Below are positions 7,029 through 15,304 of a stretch of DNA of 34,901 nucleotides, piece after piece; position 1 is the first letter of the stretch, and every line of letters begins with the position of its first letter. Below the pieces are notes generated by a model. It worked only from the letters and a program-made list of their open reading frames with translations. It was not told where the DNA came from and ran no database searches. The translations under genes were made by a program, and so were the position numbers. Source of the DNA: Roseburia sp. 1XD42-69 (lineage in GTDB: Bacteria > Bacillota > Clostridia > Lachnospirales > Lachnospiraceae); contig NZ_RAZG01000043.1 of assembly GCF_003612565.1 (NCBI RefSeq), positions 1 through 34,901 on the forward strand, given 5' to 3'.

Positions 7029-8405
7029 ATGAGTTTTTGGGAGCTTTTCTGCAGCAATACCTTTGGTTTGACAATAAGCACGCTATTTATGCTCTGGATC
7101 TCTATGTTACTTTTGGGGCGAAAACCGTATCAAATAAGAGAGCGCAAAGTGAAAATAATTGCTTGTACTATATTATTTATCTGTGTCTGGGCATTGATAG
7201 GGACAGTTTTTTATAAAGTAGGTATCTTTAGATGGAGGTATAATGCAGGACAAATCTTGTTTACCTATATGGGAATGACAGGAGCAATGTTTTATTTATA
7301 TTTTCTCTATCGGGAAAATCTGCTGACTTGTTGGATTTCGGCTGTTTTTTTAGAAATGTTGGAATCTTTTGCAGTACATATAGGAGTTTTTTTTTCACCT
7401 AATATGACTTTTCATTTGGATATTTTGGGAGAACGGTTAATATATTATTTTTTTCTGTATGTATTAACACCACTCATAGAGATTATCTGGGTGCTGCTTC
7501 TATATAAAACTGGAGTTGGGAAAATGTTCCGACTGTGGATTGAACGGAAAGAATCGAAAAAGGTAAGTATTATTTTTATCAGTTTATACCCAATTTTGTC
7601 TGAAATACTTTATTATATGGTGCAAATAGGAGAACGAGTTGGTAACGATAATGCAGTCGTTTCTCTGTTATATCTATTGATTGTTTTTATTATTTTCGGT
7701 TATGCAGGGCGTCAGGAAATGCAAAAGAAGCAAATTCAGACTCAGCAGATTAGTATGCAGCAGCAAAATGCTTATATTGAGAGTTTAGAAAAACTGCAGA
7801 GTGAAATGCGAAGATTCCGTCATGATTATAAAAATATGATGTCTGGCATGTACCTTCAGGCAAAAGAGGGAAATATGGAAGCAGTGCAGAATTTTATCCA
7901 GGATATGACAAGTGATTTTGATTATCAGGTAGGGGAACAGATACGCAGATTGACACAGCTTGGAAATATTCATATGCTTGAGGTAAAAGGGCTGCTGTTG
8001 GGGAAAATGGAAAAAATGCAGCAGGAGCAGATTTCCTGTGAACTAGAAGTATTGCATCCATTTGATAGGACGCGGCTGAGAACGACTGACTTGTGCAGAT
8101 GCCTGGGGATACTGATTGACAATGCTATAGATGAAGTACAAGGAAAAAAAGATAAGAAGCCAAAACCGCAGATACATATTATGATTAGCAGCCAGGAAGA
8201 ATGCACAACATTTCAAGTAAGAAATCCATTGTATTCAAACATTGATTTTCACAAGATTTGGCAGCAAGGTTATTCTACCAGAGGGGCGGACAGAGGAATT
8301 GGCCTTGCAAGTTATAAAAGTATTTTACAACATTATGAAAATGTCTTCTCTCTAACAACAATCAGGGATGGCTATTTTATTCAGGAGTTAAAGATACAGG
8401 AATAA
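7029..8405 (+). CDS. AgrC/ComD-like sensor histidine kinase (GHKL family)
   Basis: The ATG at 7029 (MSFWELF) follows AGGAGG at 7011-7016; an in-frame GTG at 6999 lies upstream of that site. The first 225 residues contain six or seven hydrophobic helices, the polytopic sensor region of peptide-pheromone or peptide-antibiotic receptors. A coiled-coil linker (about 225-265) leads to RRFRHDYKNMM, whose histidine is the likely phosphoacceptor. The GHKL ATPase domain follows with N-box LGILIDNAIDEV and G-box RGIGLASYKSIL. The next gene encodes a LytTR response regulator. No AgrB/AgrD pair is nearby, so the input is probably an external peptide or the substrate of the linked exporter. Confidence 0.85.
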   Translation: MSFWELFCSNTFGLTISTLFMLWISMLLLGRKPYQIRERKVKIIACTILFICVWALIGTVFYKVGIFRWRYNAGQILFTYMGMTGAMFYLYFLYRENLLTCWISAVFLEMLESFAVHIGVFFSPNMTFHLDILGERLIYYFFLYVLTPLIEIIWVLLLYKTGVGKMFRLWIERKESKKVSIIFISLYPILSEILYYMVQIGERVGNDNAVVSLLYLLIVFIIFGYAGRQEMQKKQIQTQQISMQQQNAYIESLEKLQSEMRRFRHDYKNMMSGMYLQAKEGNMEAVQNFIQDMTSDFDYQVGEQIRRLTQLGNIHMLEVKGLLLGKMEKMQQEQISCELEVLHPFDRTRLRTTDLCRCLGILIDNAIDEVQGKKDKKPKPQIHIMISSQEECTTFQVRNPLYSNIDFHKIWQQGYSTRGADRGIGLASYKSILQHYENVFSLTTIRDGYFIQELKIQE

Positions 8406-8434
8406 GAAATGTTAAAAATTGTGGAGGAAAAAAT

Positions 8435-9169
8435 ATGCTTCCAATTTATATTTGTGAAGATGATGCGATGATACTCGCTGCACAGAGAAAGTTTTTAGAA
8501 AAACAAATTATGATGGAAGGTTATGATATGCAGATTGCTCTGTGCAGCAGGCATCCCCAGGAAATTATTGAAGCGGTGGCAGCGGATCCAAAAAGAGGAA
8601 TTTATTTTCTGGATGTGGAGCTTAAGGATGAGCCGATGGATGGATTTATGCTGGGACAACAGATTCGAAAGTTTGATACTAGAGGTTTTCTAATCTATGT
8701 GACTTCCTTTCCAGATCTGGCATTTGAGACATTTCGTTATCACCTGGAAGCGCTGGATTATATAGTAAAGGGCAATTCTGAAAAAATGCTGACTGGAATG
8801 CACAAAAACCTTGCGATCATTACTGAGCGGATGTGTAAGGAGCAGGGAGAGCAAAAGGAATACTTTACAGTAAAGGTGTTGGATATTGTAAGGCATATTC
8901 CAGTGGATGAAATTATGTTCTTTGAGACAAGTGTCCGTACACACAGAATAGAACTTCATGCGAAAAATGACTGTATTGATTTTATTGGCAGCATGCAGGA
9001 GCTGCAAGAGCAGTTTAAGGAGCATTTTTTAAGGGTTCACAGGTCATATCTAGTCAATGTAAATAAGATTCAGGAGTTAGATTTAAAGCATCGGGAAATT
9101 CTTATGGAGAATGGAGAAAAATGTCTGTTTTCTAAAAATATGAAGGGGGAGTTGTTGAGTCGAATTTAG
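8435..9169 (+). CDS. LytTR-family response regulator (AgrA-like)
   Basis: A 244-residue protein. Residues 1-120 form a receiver domain with the acidic pair in YICEDDAMI, the phosphoacceptor aspartate in IYFLDVEL (about residue 58), the switch residues in YVTSFPD and a lysine in YIVKGNSE. Residues 140-240 are a LytTR DNA-binding domain: EIMFFETSVRTHRIELH, then LQEQFKEHFLRVHRSYLVNVNKI, the typical core. GGAGG precedes the start. It is the partner of the kinase 29 bases upstream. Two direct repeats with 21-bp spacing lie between it and the ABC genes, the expected target of a LytTR dimer. Confidence 0.9.
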   Translation: MLPIYICEDDAMILAAQRKFLEKQIMMEGYDMQIALCSRHPQEIIEAVAADPKRGIYFLDVELKDEPMDGFMLGQQIRKFDTRGFLIYVTSFPDLAFETFRYHLEALDYIVKGNSEKMLTGMHKNLAIITERMCKEQGEQKEYFTVKVLDIVRHIPVDEIMFFETSVRTHRIELHAKNDCIDFIGSMQELQEQFKEHFLRVHRSYLVNVNKIQELDLKHREILMENGEKCLFSKNMKGELLSRI

Positions 9170-9191
9170 ATGACAGCGTTTAACAAGCCAT

Positions 9192-9255
9192 TTCAGGCAA
9201 TATAGTATATCATTCAGGCAGAACTCAGCATAAAGGTGATAAAACATGATATGAT
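9192..9255 (+). promoter_or_regulatory. LytTR-type direct repeat and extended -10 promoter before the ABC exporter
   Basis: TTCAGGCA occurs at 9192-9199 and again at 9213-9220, a start-to-start distance of 21 bp, which places both on one face of the helix as LytTR regulators require. An extended -10 (TGATATGAT, 9247-9255) follows, with no recognisable -35. This is the layout of an activator-dependent promoter for the exporter at 9330. Confidence 0.6.
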
Positions 9256-9329
9256 ACTTCCATCATAATTACTCTGCGATAGAAAAACGGGGCAATTATA
9301 AAGAAAATATTTAGAAAGAGGGTTATGTT

Positions 9330-10196
9330 ATGGAACAAAATGTATTACTGGATTTATCACATATTTCTAAGCGCTATAAGACGGAATTGGCGCTTAAGGA
9401 TATCAATATTACGCTTCATAAAGGCGAAATTCTTGGATTTTTAGGGCCGTCGGGCGCTGGAAAAACTACCACGATTAAAATAATCACAGGACAGTTACGG
9501 CAAACATCTGGAGAGGCGAAAATTCTTGATACAGATACGGCTAATATTGATGAATCAATTTATGAAAAAATTGGCGTGGTTTCGGATCAGAGCGGAATTT
9601 ATGAGAAAATGACAGTATGGCAGAATTTAAGTATGTTTGCAAAAATATGGCGAGTTCCCAGTGTAAGAGTGGAGGAAGTCTTACATCAGGTGGAATTGTA
9701 TGAACATCGTAAAAAGCCGGCAGGTAAACTTTCCAGAGGGCAGACGCAAAGACTTGTTTTGGCCAGGGCAGTGCTTCATAAGCCAAGAATTTTATTTCTT
9801 GATGAGCCGACAAGCGGATTAGATCCATCGACTGCAGTATCTATCCATAAAATGTTGCTGGATCTGAAAGAGGAAGGTATGTCAATATTTTTGACTACAC
9901 ATAATATGGAAGAAGCCACAAAACTTTGTGATAGAGTCGCACTTTTGTATCAGGGGAAAATTGTCGAGTGCGGGTCGCCCAAAGAACTTTGCCTGAAATA
10001 TAATCAAAATAAAAAATATCATCTGCTTTTGAATAATCAGGAAGAAGTTGTCTTAGATCAAAGCCCTCAAAATATTGCAAAAATTTCAGAATGGATGCAG
10101 AGGGATGAAATACAGAGTATTCATTCTTGCGAGCCAACATTGGAACGTGTGTTTTTACAAGTAACAGGAGCGTCCCTTGGATTAGCCAGTATGTGA
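9330..10196 (+). CDS. ABC transporter ATP-binding protein
   Basis: A 288-residue ATPase with Walker A GPSGAGKTT (residues 38-46), a Q-loop region near VVSDQSGIYEKM, signature LSRGQTQRL (about 132), Walker B ILFLDEPTSGLDP, and the H-loop in FLTTHNMEEATKLCD. The C-terminal 70 residues are the usual accessory part of drug/peptide exporters of the BcrA/CcmA type. It is followed 13 bases later by an ABC-2 permease. The operon lies behind a LytTR-type site and follows the AgrC/LytTR pair. A role in immunity to, or export of, a peptide antibiotic is inferred from that arrangement. Confidence 0.88.
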   Translation: MEQNVLLDLSHISKRYKTELALKDINITLHKGEILGFLGPSGAGKTTTIKIITGQLRQTSGEAKILDTDTANIDESIYEKIGVVSDQSGIYEKMTVWQNLSMFAKIWRVPSVRVEEVLHQVELYEHRKKPAGKLSRGQTQRLVLARAVLHKPRILFLDEPTSGLDPSTAVSIHKMLLDLKEEGMSIFLTTHNMEEATKLCDRVALLYQGKIVECGSPKELCLKYNQNKKYHLLLNNQEEVVLDQSPQNIAKISEWMQRDEIQSIHSCEPTLERVFLQVTGASLGLASM

Positions 10197-10209
10197 GAGG
10201 AGTTTTAAG

Positions 10210-10950
10210 ATGGATCATATCAATAAATTAACAGCAGTTGCACAGATTAAATGGATTTGTATCAGCCGCAATACAGCGATTATGACTGGGCCGTTTCTAA
10301 CCGTGGCGATGGTATGGATGATGAAAGTTTTATATAGAGTCAATTCTGGAGGTGATTTATCACCAATTCTGGTATCCTGGATCCTGAGTTTGGGAATTTC
10401 CCTTAATTTGTGTATGGATGGATTCCTGATGGTGGGAACTGCCATTGCAGAAGAGAAAGAGAAACATACGTTACGGGTCTTAATGACGTCGTCAGTCACT
10501 GGAATACAGTATTTTATCGGAAGTATTCTATTTCCATTTGTGCTGATGAATATCATCAATCTTGTGGTATTGGAGATCTGTGATATTTCTATAAGCCAGG
10601 TACCTGTCGCAACTTTCTTACTGGTCAGTGCGGCGGCCTCTCTGATTAGTTGTGTCATGGGAATGATTGTTGGTCTCTGTGCAAAAAATCAGATGAATGC
10701 AAATTTGATTTCTTCTCCATTGATGATCGTGTTTATGATGATTCCAATGTTTGGAAGTCTTTCCGAAAAATTGCACCATATCTCAGGGTTTTTGTTTACT
10801 GGAGTGTTGACAGAGATGGCAACTGGATTTGCAGAGGGAATGTCATATACGTTAAAACCTCTGGACATCGCAGTGCTTATCGGAGAATTAATCATTAGCA
10901 TTCTTGTATTTTTAGTACTTTATCGAAGAAATGGATATGAAAAAGACTGA
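10210..10950 (+). CDS. ABC-2 type transporter permease
   Basis: A 246-residue membrane protein with about six helices: around residues 20-40, 55-75, 95-120, 130-155, 165-190 and 215-240. The segment AEEKEKHTLRVLMTSSVTGIQYFIGSIL is the conserved cytoplasmic element of ABC-2 permeases that contacts the ATPase. GGAG precedes the start at 10210. It is the last gene of the plus-strand AgrC/LytTR/ABC cluster. Being single and short, it probably works as a homodimer with two copies of the upstream ATPase. Confidence 0.85.
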   Translation: MDHINKLTAVAQIKWICISRNTAIMTGPFLTVAMVWMMKVLYRVNSGGDLSPILVSWILSLGISLNLCMDGFLMVGTAIAEEKEKHTLRVLMTSSVTGIQYFIGSILFPFVLMNIINLVVLEICDISISQVPVATFLLVSAAASLISCVMGMIVGLCAKNQMNANLISSPLMIVFMMIPMFGSLSEKLHHISGFLFTGVLTEMATGFAEGMSYTLKPLDIAVLIGELIISILVFLVLYRRNGYEKD

Positions 10951-11020
10951 TGCAATTTAGACAGGGTAATTTTAGGTCAGTGATGTAAAAATACCAGGAT
11001 AATACAGATTAGAACTTTTG

Positions 11021-11329
11021 CTAAGCATGACACCGGATAAGGAAAAAACTCAAAAATATATTCAACTTTACTTGCCGAAAGAAGATATCTTTACCAAAAT
11101 GGCTTTTTCGGGATGTCCACAGGGATAGCGAGCATCGGATTGCGTCAGCCGCAATCCGAATTGTAAAGTCTTTTAGGAATTTGTGGCACTGTTTCAGATA
11201 GTCTAGATGCTGCTGTCCCCATATTCCTATTGAATGTTCTTCTTCGGCGGGTACAGTCAAGCGTGGTATTAAGTAATCTTCTTGCTGTTCATATTCGCCG
11301 CTTAATCTCTCAAAAATTGATTTTGCCAT
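11021..11329 (-). pseudogene. TnpV-type transposon protein, 5' remnant
   Basis: The gene starts at 11329 with AGGAATTG upstream. Its first 50 or so residues, MAKSIFERLSGEYEQQEDY then IGIWGQQHLDYLKQ, match TnpV proteins carried by clostridial mobilisable transposons. After about residue 55 the sequence departs from the family and ends in an arginine- and phenylalanine-rich run that looks like a chance frame. The family's remaining 60 or so residues and the neighbouring transposase genes are missing. TnpV has no established biochemical activity. The remnant marks another past integration event. Confidence 0.65.
11135..11159. repeat. Perfect 9-bp inverted repeat
   Basis: TCGGATTGC-GTCAGCC-GCAATCCGA at the inner end of the TnpV remnant. 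There is no T-tract on either side. It may mark the end of a lost element or be an isolated hairpin; nothing else supports a function. Confidence 0.3.
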
Positions 11330-11387
11330 TTTGCAATTCCTCCGTATGATTTGGCATGCCTAAATAGCAGGAGCATATAATGGAAAC

Positions 11388-12347
11388 TTAGGACAAACTT
11401 AATTGTCTTTTCAGTCTTTTTTTCAAACTGTAAAGAAATTTATCATTGCCTACTACAGTAATCATAGGCCCAAAGGACATAACTTCAATCAGAAGTTCCG
11501 TCTCCATGCCCTGGTTGTAATAGATGAGACATTCATAGGTGTTCTCATCTATTTTTGTGGTATTTTTTTCATAGTTTGCAAAATGAAGCATGGCCCGTTC
11601 TAAAGTATTGCGCTGATTTTTAATATGTAATGTTAAAGGTTCCTTATAATAAGAATTATGTATCATTTCATTTAAAGATATGGGATTAGTACAGAATTTT
11701 CCCGTGTGGGAAATACTTTTTATGCGGTCAAGGTTTAATATTTGAAGTTCCATATTTCCATGTCCTGTCTTTCTTACAGCTAAAAGACGGAATTTATTGT
11801 TCTTTACGGAATATTCTAAAGAAAGGGGGACATAGTAATGGTGTACCCGGTTTCCTTTTGGAGAAGTATAATCTATGTTTAGAAATTCCTTGCTTTTCTG
11901 CCCTTCAACCAAAAGATGAAAATTGTTTTGATAATTTTCATCCTCATAGGGGTCACCTCCTGTAAATTGGTCATAGTAATAAAAATCTTCCTGTTTCCAG
12001 AGCGGGGAGATGGGGAAAAGGATATGATTTAGGTACTCCAGTTCTTTTTTATTCAGAAATAATTTAATTCTAGGGTCATTAAGCAGCGCTTTTAAATAGG
12101 ATTTTTCCAGGTGGGAAAGAGGTGCAATAAAATCAGAAGAGATTTTAGAGATATATATTTCTCCTTTTTTCTCAAAAAGATTCCAGGCACCGCTTTCAAG
12201 CTTTGGTATGATAGAAAGAAGGCTTTCTTCAAATCCCTCCCGTGAAATCTGATTGTGGATATCCTGAATGGTAAGTTCATTCTGACTGCATAAAATATGT
12301 CTTAATACTTTAAAATAACAGCTGTATATTTCAGAAAATAATTCCAT
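11388..12347 (-). CDS. WYL-domain transcriptional regulator, second of a pair
   Basis: About 319 residues if started at the ATG at 12347, which has GGAG six bases upstream; the ATG at 12359, two bases after the preceding stop, is the alternative. The N-terminal 100 residues are helical and helix-turn-helix-like (LTIQDIHNQISREGFEESLL). The middle holds a WYL-type small beta domain (NIDYTSPKGNRVHHYYVPLSLEYS then FRLLAVRKTG, LNLDRIKSIS), where the usual tryptophan-tyrosine-leucine strand is altered. The last 90 residues resemble the WCX extension. WYL domains are thought to sense nucleic-acid fragments or nucleotides. It forms an operon with the other WYL gene and both are divergent from rtcB. 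Confidence 0.75.
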   Translation of the reverse strand: MELFSEIYSCYFKVLRHILCSQNELTIQDIHNQISREGFEESLLSIIPKLESGAWNLFEKKGEIYISKISSDFIAPLSHLEKSYLKALLNDPRIKLFLNKKELEYLNHILFPISPLWKQEDFYYYDQFTGGDPYEDENYQNNFHLLVEGQKSKEFLNIDYTSPKGNRVHHYYVPLSLEYSVKNNKFRLLAVRKTGHGNMELQILNLDRIKSISHTGKFCTNPISLNEMIHNSYYKEPLTLHIKNQRNTLERAMLHFANYEKNTTKIDENTYECLIYYNQGMETELLIEVMSFGPMITVVGNDKFLYSLKKRLKRQLSLS

Positions 12348-12361
12348 AATGCGCTCCATTT

Positions 12362-13606
12362 CTATTGGGTTTCGCTTATCTGGTACATCTGACACATGAC
12401 ATTTAAGTCCTGATAAAAACGTGCTTCCACCGATTTGTCTGTACATTCCAAAGATACAATTCTGCCAATAAAGGTACGAATCCAGGGAAGCATTTCGTTA
12501 CAGTCAAAAACTTCTGTTTCATATTTATATATATTCTCACGTATTTTTGTGACACTTCCCCCTCTGCCTTCCCGGTCTAACCGGTCAAGGATATAATTTT
12601 CAGAAGGCTCTTTTACATGAAGGGTCATAGTCAGTTTGTCCAGATGATTTCTGCTGTCGTTTTGAAAGGAAACTCCCCATAATTTTTGTCTGTTTTTATT
12701 CAATTTGTCTAAAATTGTGTCATAATCTTCTGCTTTTTCCAGTGGTATAAGACTTTGAATAGTATCTAACCGATAACAGGTGAAACGCCTGCTTTTCCTT
12801 ATATAGGCACAGAGGAAACGGCGTCCGCTTCTGGTACTGGTAAAAATCTGTAAAGGGATACAGTCCGCTGTGTTTTTGGCTTTGGTTTTGGAACTTTTCA
12901 GTTCAAGTTTCACAGATGTTTTTCCTTTTATGGAATTTAGAATAGCATAAAGGACTTCATCTTCTAATGTATGTACAAAAAAGCTGTGCTTTACCCGGAA
13001 AATATGATTTTCCCAGTCTAAGTGCTCTAAAAGATGGTTTCCCATAATTCCAAAATTACCGGCCATTTGAAAAAAAGAAAGGGCATCTTTTATATTTTCG
13101 TTGGATTTTAACCAGAGGGCAAGGGAGGTATCCAGAGAAAACAGCACTGTTTTACCTTTTTTCTCTTTTTGTAAAAGACCTTCCTTTACATAGGTATTGC
13201 ATTTCCGGCGGACAGTCTGAACATCAAAAAAAGACTCATATTCTGTTAATAAAGTGTCTGTAATATCTTCAATAGACATAGATTTATGTTTTATAAGGAT
13301 ATTCAGTATGAGAAAATGCAGCACAATATCATTATCTGTAAAACTTTTTGTTTTCCACACTTGAAAAAGAGGGTTTGTATCAAGAAGGTTGCTGTCTATG
13401 GCAAGGCTTATATTAAATCCCTTTGGAGTATAGTCTTTCCGAACATAAGGACTAAGCCAGCTTTCTAAGCGGCGTCTTTCATTGTCATAGGTTCGGGGGC
13501 TTTTCCCCTTAAATTCATTTCTGTTCTTAAAGCCGTAGACGAAAAAATCCCGCACGTATTCTCTTGTTTTTGGAAAACTTTTAATCAATTCCTGAAAATC
13601 AGACAT
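12362..13606 (-). CDS. WYL-domain transcriptional regulator, first of a pair
   Basis: A 414-residue protein. Residues 1-70 form a helical region that includes KGKSPRTYDNERRRLESWL. Residues 90-150 look like a winged helix (MSIEDITDTLLTEYESFF DVQTVRRKCNTYVKEG, reading through to FSLD). A WYL-type beta barrel spans about residues 220-300 (CIPLQIFTSTRSGRRFLCAY then FTCYRLDTIQSLIP), followed by a WCX-like C-terminal domain. AGGAGT precedes the ATG. It starts 168 bases from rtcB on the opposite strand, an arrangement typical of a local regulator. Regulation of rtcB and the following RNA/slipin genes by a nucleic-acid signal is a reasonable inference. Confidence 0.8.
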   Translation of the reverse strand: MSDFQELIKSFPKTREYVRDFFVYGFKNRNEFKGKSPRTYDNERRRLESWLSPYVRKDYTPKGFNISLAIDSNLLDTNPLFQVWKTKSFTDNDIVLHFLILNILIKHKSMSIEDITDTLLTEYESFFDVQTVRRKCNTYVKEGLLQKEKKGKTVLFSLDTSLALWLKSNENIKDALSFFQMAGNFGIMGNHLLEHLDWENHIFRVKHSFFVHTLEDEVLYAILNSIKGKTSVKLELKSSKTKAKNTADCIPLQIFTSTRSGRRFLCAYIRKSRRFTCYRLDTIQSLIPLEKAEDYDTILDKLNKNRQKLWGVSFQNDSRNHLDKLTMTLHVKEPSENYILDRLDREGRGGSVTKIRENIYKYETEVFDCNEMLPWIRTFIGRIVSLECTDKSVEARFYQDLNVMCQMYQISETQ

Positions 13607-13637
13607 TTTTTTTCACTCCTGATACTGTTCTTTTTTC

Positions 13638-13667
13638 ATTTTAGCAAAAGGAAAGATGAGTTCGCAA
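13638..13667 (-). promoter_or_regulatory. Sigma-A-like promoter of the WYL gene pair
   Basis: On the minus strand TTGCGA (13667-13662) and TAAAAT (13643-13638) are 18 bp apart, about 30 bases before the start of the first WYL gene. Confidence 0.5.
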
Positions 13668-13700
13668 CTTTTTTTAAATGATTTTATGGAAAATTCTGTA

Positions 13701-13706
13701 TATAAT
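13701..13706 (+). promoter_or_regulatory. Probable -10 element of rtcB
   Basis: A consensus TATAAT lies 68 bases before the rtcB start. No -35 is seen at the usual distance, so expression probably needs an activator; the divergent WYL proteins are the obvious candidates. Confidence 0.4.
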
Positions 13707-13773
13707 TAAAAACAGTTCAGGGAGCACAGAGAATAAAGAAGATATAGAATATTTATCAGAAAGGAAGGGTAAT

Positions 13774-15006
13774 ATGTTTGTGATATATAATGAAAATACA
13801 AGGTTTCCTATAAAGGTATGGTTGGAAGATAAGACAAAGCTGGAGGATAGCTGTCTGGAGCAGGCATACCACTTGTCACAGCTTCCGTTTATCCATAAAT
13901 GGGTGTGCCTCATGCCGGATACCCATACGGGAAAGGGAATGCCAATCGGGGGAGTGATTGCCACAAAGGATGTGATTATTCCCAATGCGGTAGGCGTGGA
14001 TATTGGCTGCGGCATGGATTTTATTCCCACAAATATCCATATGGAGGATATCAAAGAAATTCAGACGGGAAATGGAAGTATTATTCAGTCAATGATTGGA
14101 AATATTATGCGGACAATTCCTTTAAATACGGAGAGGTATAAGATTCCCCAGGAATCTGCGGTTCTTGACAGGGCAAAGCAGGAGATGGATAAATATGAGG
14201 AAAATGAAAAGCTGGTTCCTCTGATTGAAGACGGGTATTTTCAGGCAGGGTCTTTGGGAGGCGGTAATCACTTTATTGAACTTCAGGAGGACGAAGAGGG
14301 GTATCTTTGTATTATGATTCATTCCGGAAGCCGTCATCTTGGGAAAGCAGTTTGTGATTACTTTCATGAGACTGCCAGGGAATTAAACAGAAAATGGTAC
14401 AGTGAAGTAAAGGATGAATATCGTCTTTCTTTTCTTCCTGTTTCATCGAAAGAAGGGCAGCAGTACCTGAACTGGATGAATCTGGCGATGGATTACGCTT
14501 TTGAAAACCGGGAAAGGATGCTTATAAAAACCTGTGCTATTGTAAAGGAAGTAATTGAGAAGCATACGGAACTTAAGGTGGAGTTTGGAGAAGAGATTAA
14601 CTGTCACCACAATTATGCGTCTCTGGAAAATCATTATGATGCCAATGTCTGGGTGCACCGGAAGGGGGCTACCAGAGTACGGGAAGGGGAAATGGCTGTG
14701 ATTCCGGGGGCAATGGGGTCATATAGTTATGTGGTAAGAGGAAAGGGAAACAAAGAATCTTTCTGTACATCTTCCCACGGCGCAGGGAGAAGTTATTCCA
14801 GATCCGGGGCAATGCAGGCTTTTTCCGTGGAAAAAGTGATGGTTGATTTGAAGGAACAGGGAGTTATCCTTGGAAAAAGGAAGAAGAATGATGTGCCGGA
14901 AGAGTGCAGGTTTGCCTATAAGGATATTGACCTGGTGATGGCACAGCAGGAAGACATGGTTACAGCTGTGAGAAAGTTAAAGACGGTTGGCGTAGTCAAG
15001 GGATAA
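13774..15006 (+). CDS. rtcB: RNA-splicing ligase RtcB family protein
   Basis: RtcB joins RNA 2',3'-cyclic phosphate or 3'-phosphate ends to 5'-OH ends using GTP and manganese. The start at 13774 (MFVIYNEN) has AAGGAAGG upstream and gives 410 residues, normal for the compact bacterial branch. Seen motifs are MPDTHTGKGMPIGGV, the metal-binding cysteine in VGVDIGCGMDF (about C79), LGGGNHFIEL, HSGSRHLG, and near residue 330 SSHGAGRSYSR with the histidine that carries GMP in the family. The C-terminal YKDIDLVMAQQEDMVTAV is also typical. All expected catalytic positions look present. It is divergent from two WYL regulators and followed, with no clear terminator, by a structured RNA with tRNA-like units and a slipin gene. 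Confidence 0.93.
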   Translation: MFVIYNENTRFPIKVWLEDKTKLEDSCLEQAYHLSQLPFIHKWVCLMPDTHTGKGMPIGGVIATKDVIIPNAVGVDIGCGMDFIPTNIHMEDIKEIQTGNGSIIQSMIGNIMRTIPLNTERYKIPQESAVLDRAKQEMDKYEENEKLVPLIEDGYFQAGSLGGGNHFIELQEDEEGYLCIMIHSGSRHLGKAVCDYFHETARELNRKWYSEVKDEYRLSFLPVSSKEGQQYLNWMNLAMDYAFENRERMLIKTCAIVKEVIEKHTELKVEFGEEINCHHNYASLENHYDANVWVHRKGATRVREGEMAVIPGAMGSYSYVVRGKGNKESFCTSSHGAGRSYSRSGAMQAFSVEKVMVDLKEQGVILGKRKKNDVPEECRFAYKDIDLVMAQQEDMVTAVRKLKTVGVVKG

Positions 15007-15061
15007 TAAGGAAATAATTTATTCCCGCAAGCAATGAGGAAAATAGCCATGCTTGCATGGA

Positions 15062-15140
15062 TATTTGACGAATGCTGCGAGGGTCAAATACTACGCATAG
15101 TAAATTTTATGCCCCGTCAACTTTCTGCGGGGTATTTGAC
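15062..15140 (+). ncRNA. Upstream RNA domain with two mutually exclusive pairings
   Basis: GTCAAATA(C) at 15083-15091 can pair perfectly with TATTTGAC at 15062-15069 or with GTATTTGAC at 15132-15140. The second pairing closes a three-way junction with two inner hairpins: GCATAG/TTATGC (95-100 with 107-112 of this kilobase) and CCCG/CGGG (113-116 with 128-131). Three copies of one pairing element give a switch-like layout. Confidence 0.5.
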
Positions 15141-15144
15141 ATAT

Positions 15145-15181
15145 GCACGGGTATTGGAAGTAACTTCCTGCCCGGCGGTGC
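15145..15181 (+). ncRNA. Nested hairpin of the upstream RNA domain
   Basis: GCAC/GTGC (145-148 with 178-181), GGG/CCC (149-151 with 171-173) and GGAAG-TAA-CTTCC (156-168) nest into one elongated stem with internal loops. Confidence 0.5.
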
Positions 15182-15241
15182 CTGCAGCGTGCTGTATGGT
15201 ATACCATAAATATTTCACCATACTTAACAATAGTTAAGAAA

Positions 15242-15303
15242 ATGTGATACGAGGGTTCGAATCCCTCCCGTGAAAACGGTAGCTAAGCGGTGAAAGCGCA
15301 CAT
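15242..15303 (+). ncRNA. Permuted tRNA-like unit A
   Basis: Read 5' to 3': ATGTG (242-246, anticodon 3' strand), ATAC (variable loop of 4), T-arm GAGGG-TTCGAAT-CCCTC (251-267, canonical T-loop), CCGT-GAAA-ACGG (268-279, acceptor-like stem capped by a GNRA tetraloop), TA (tRNA positions 8-9), D-arm GCT-N10-AGC (282-297, loop with AA and GG), one base (position 26), then CACAT (299-303, anticodon 5' strand). CACAT and ATGTG pair perfectly over 5 bp. Every joint has tRNA-like length. The acceptor end is sealed and the RNA is open where the anticodon loop would be. Confidence 0.65.
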
Positions 15304-15304
15304 A

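Noticed and set aside
11027-11128. 33-codon plus-strand frame starting MTPDKEKTQKY
   Set aside because: No ribosome site and no recognised family; it lies in the decayed end of the TnpV remnant.
15213-15275. Linear tRNA-like fold with TTTCAC paired to GTGAAA around the first T-arm
   Set aside because: This pairing uses the bases of the GNRA-capped stem and gives no D-arm. The permuted fold explains every segment with tRNA-like spacing and recurs in the second unit.
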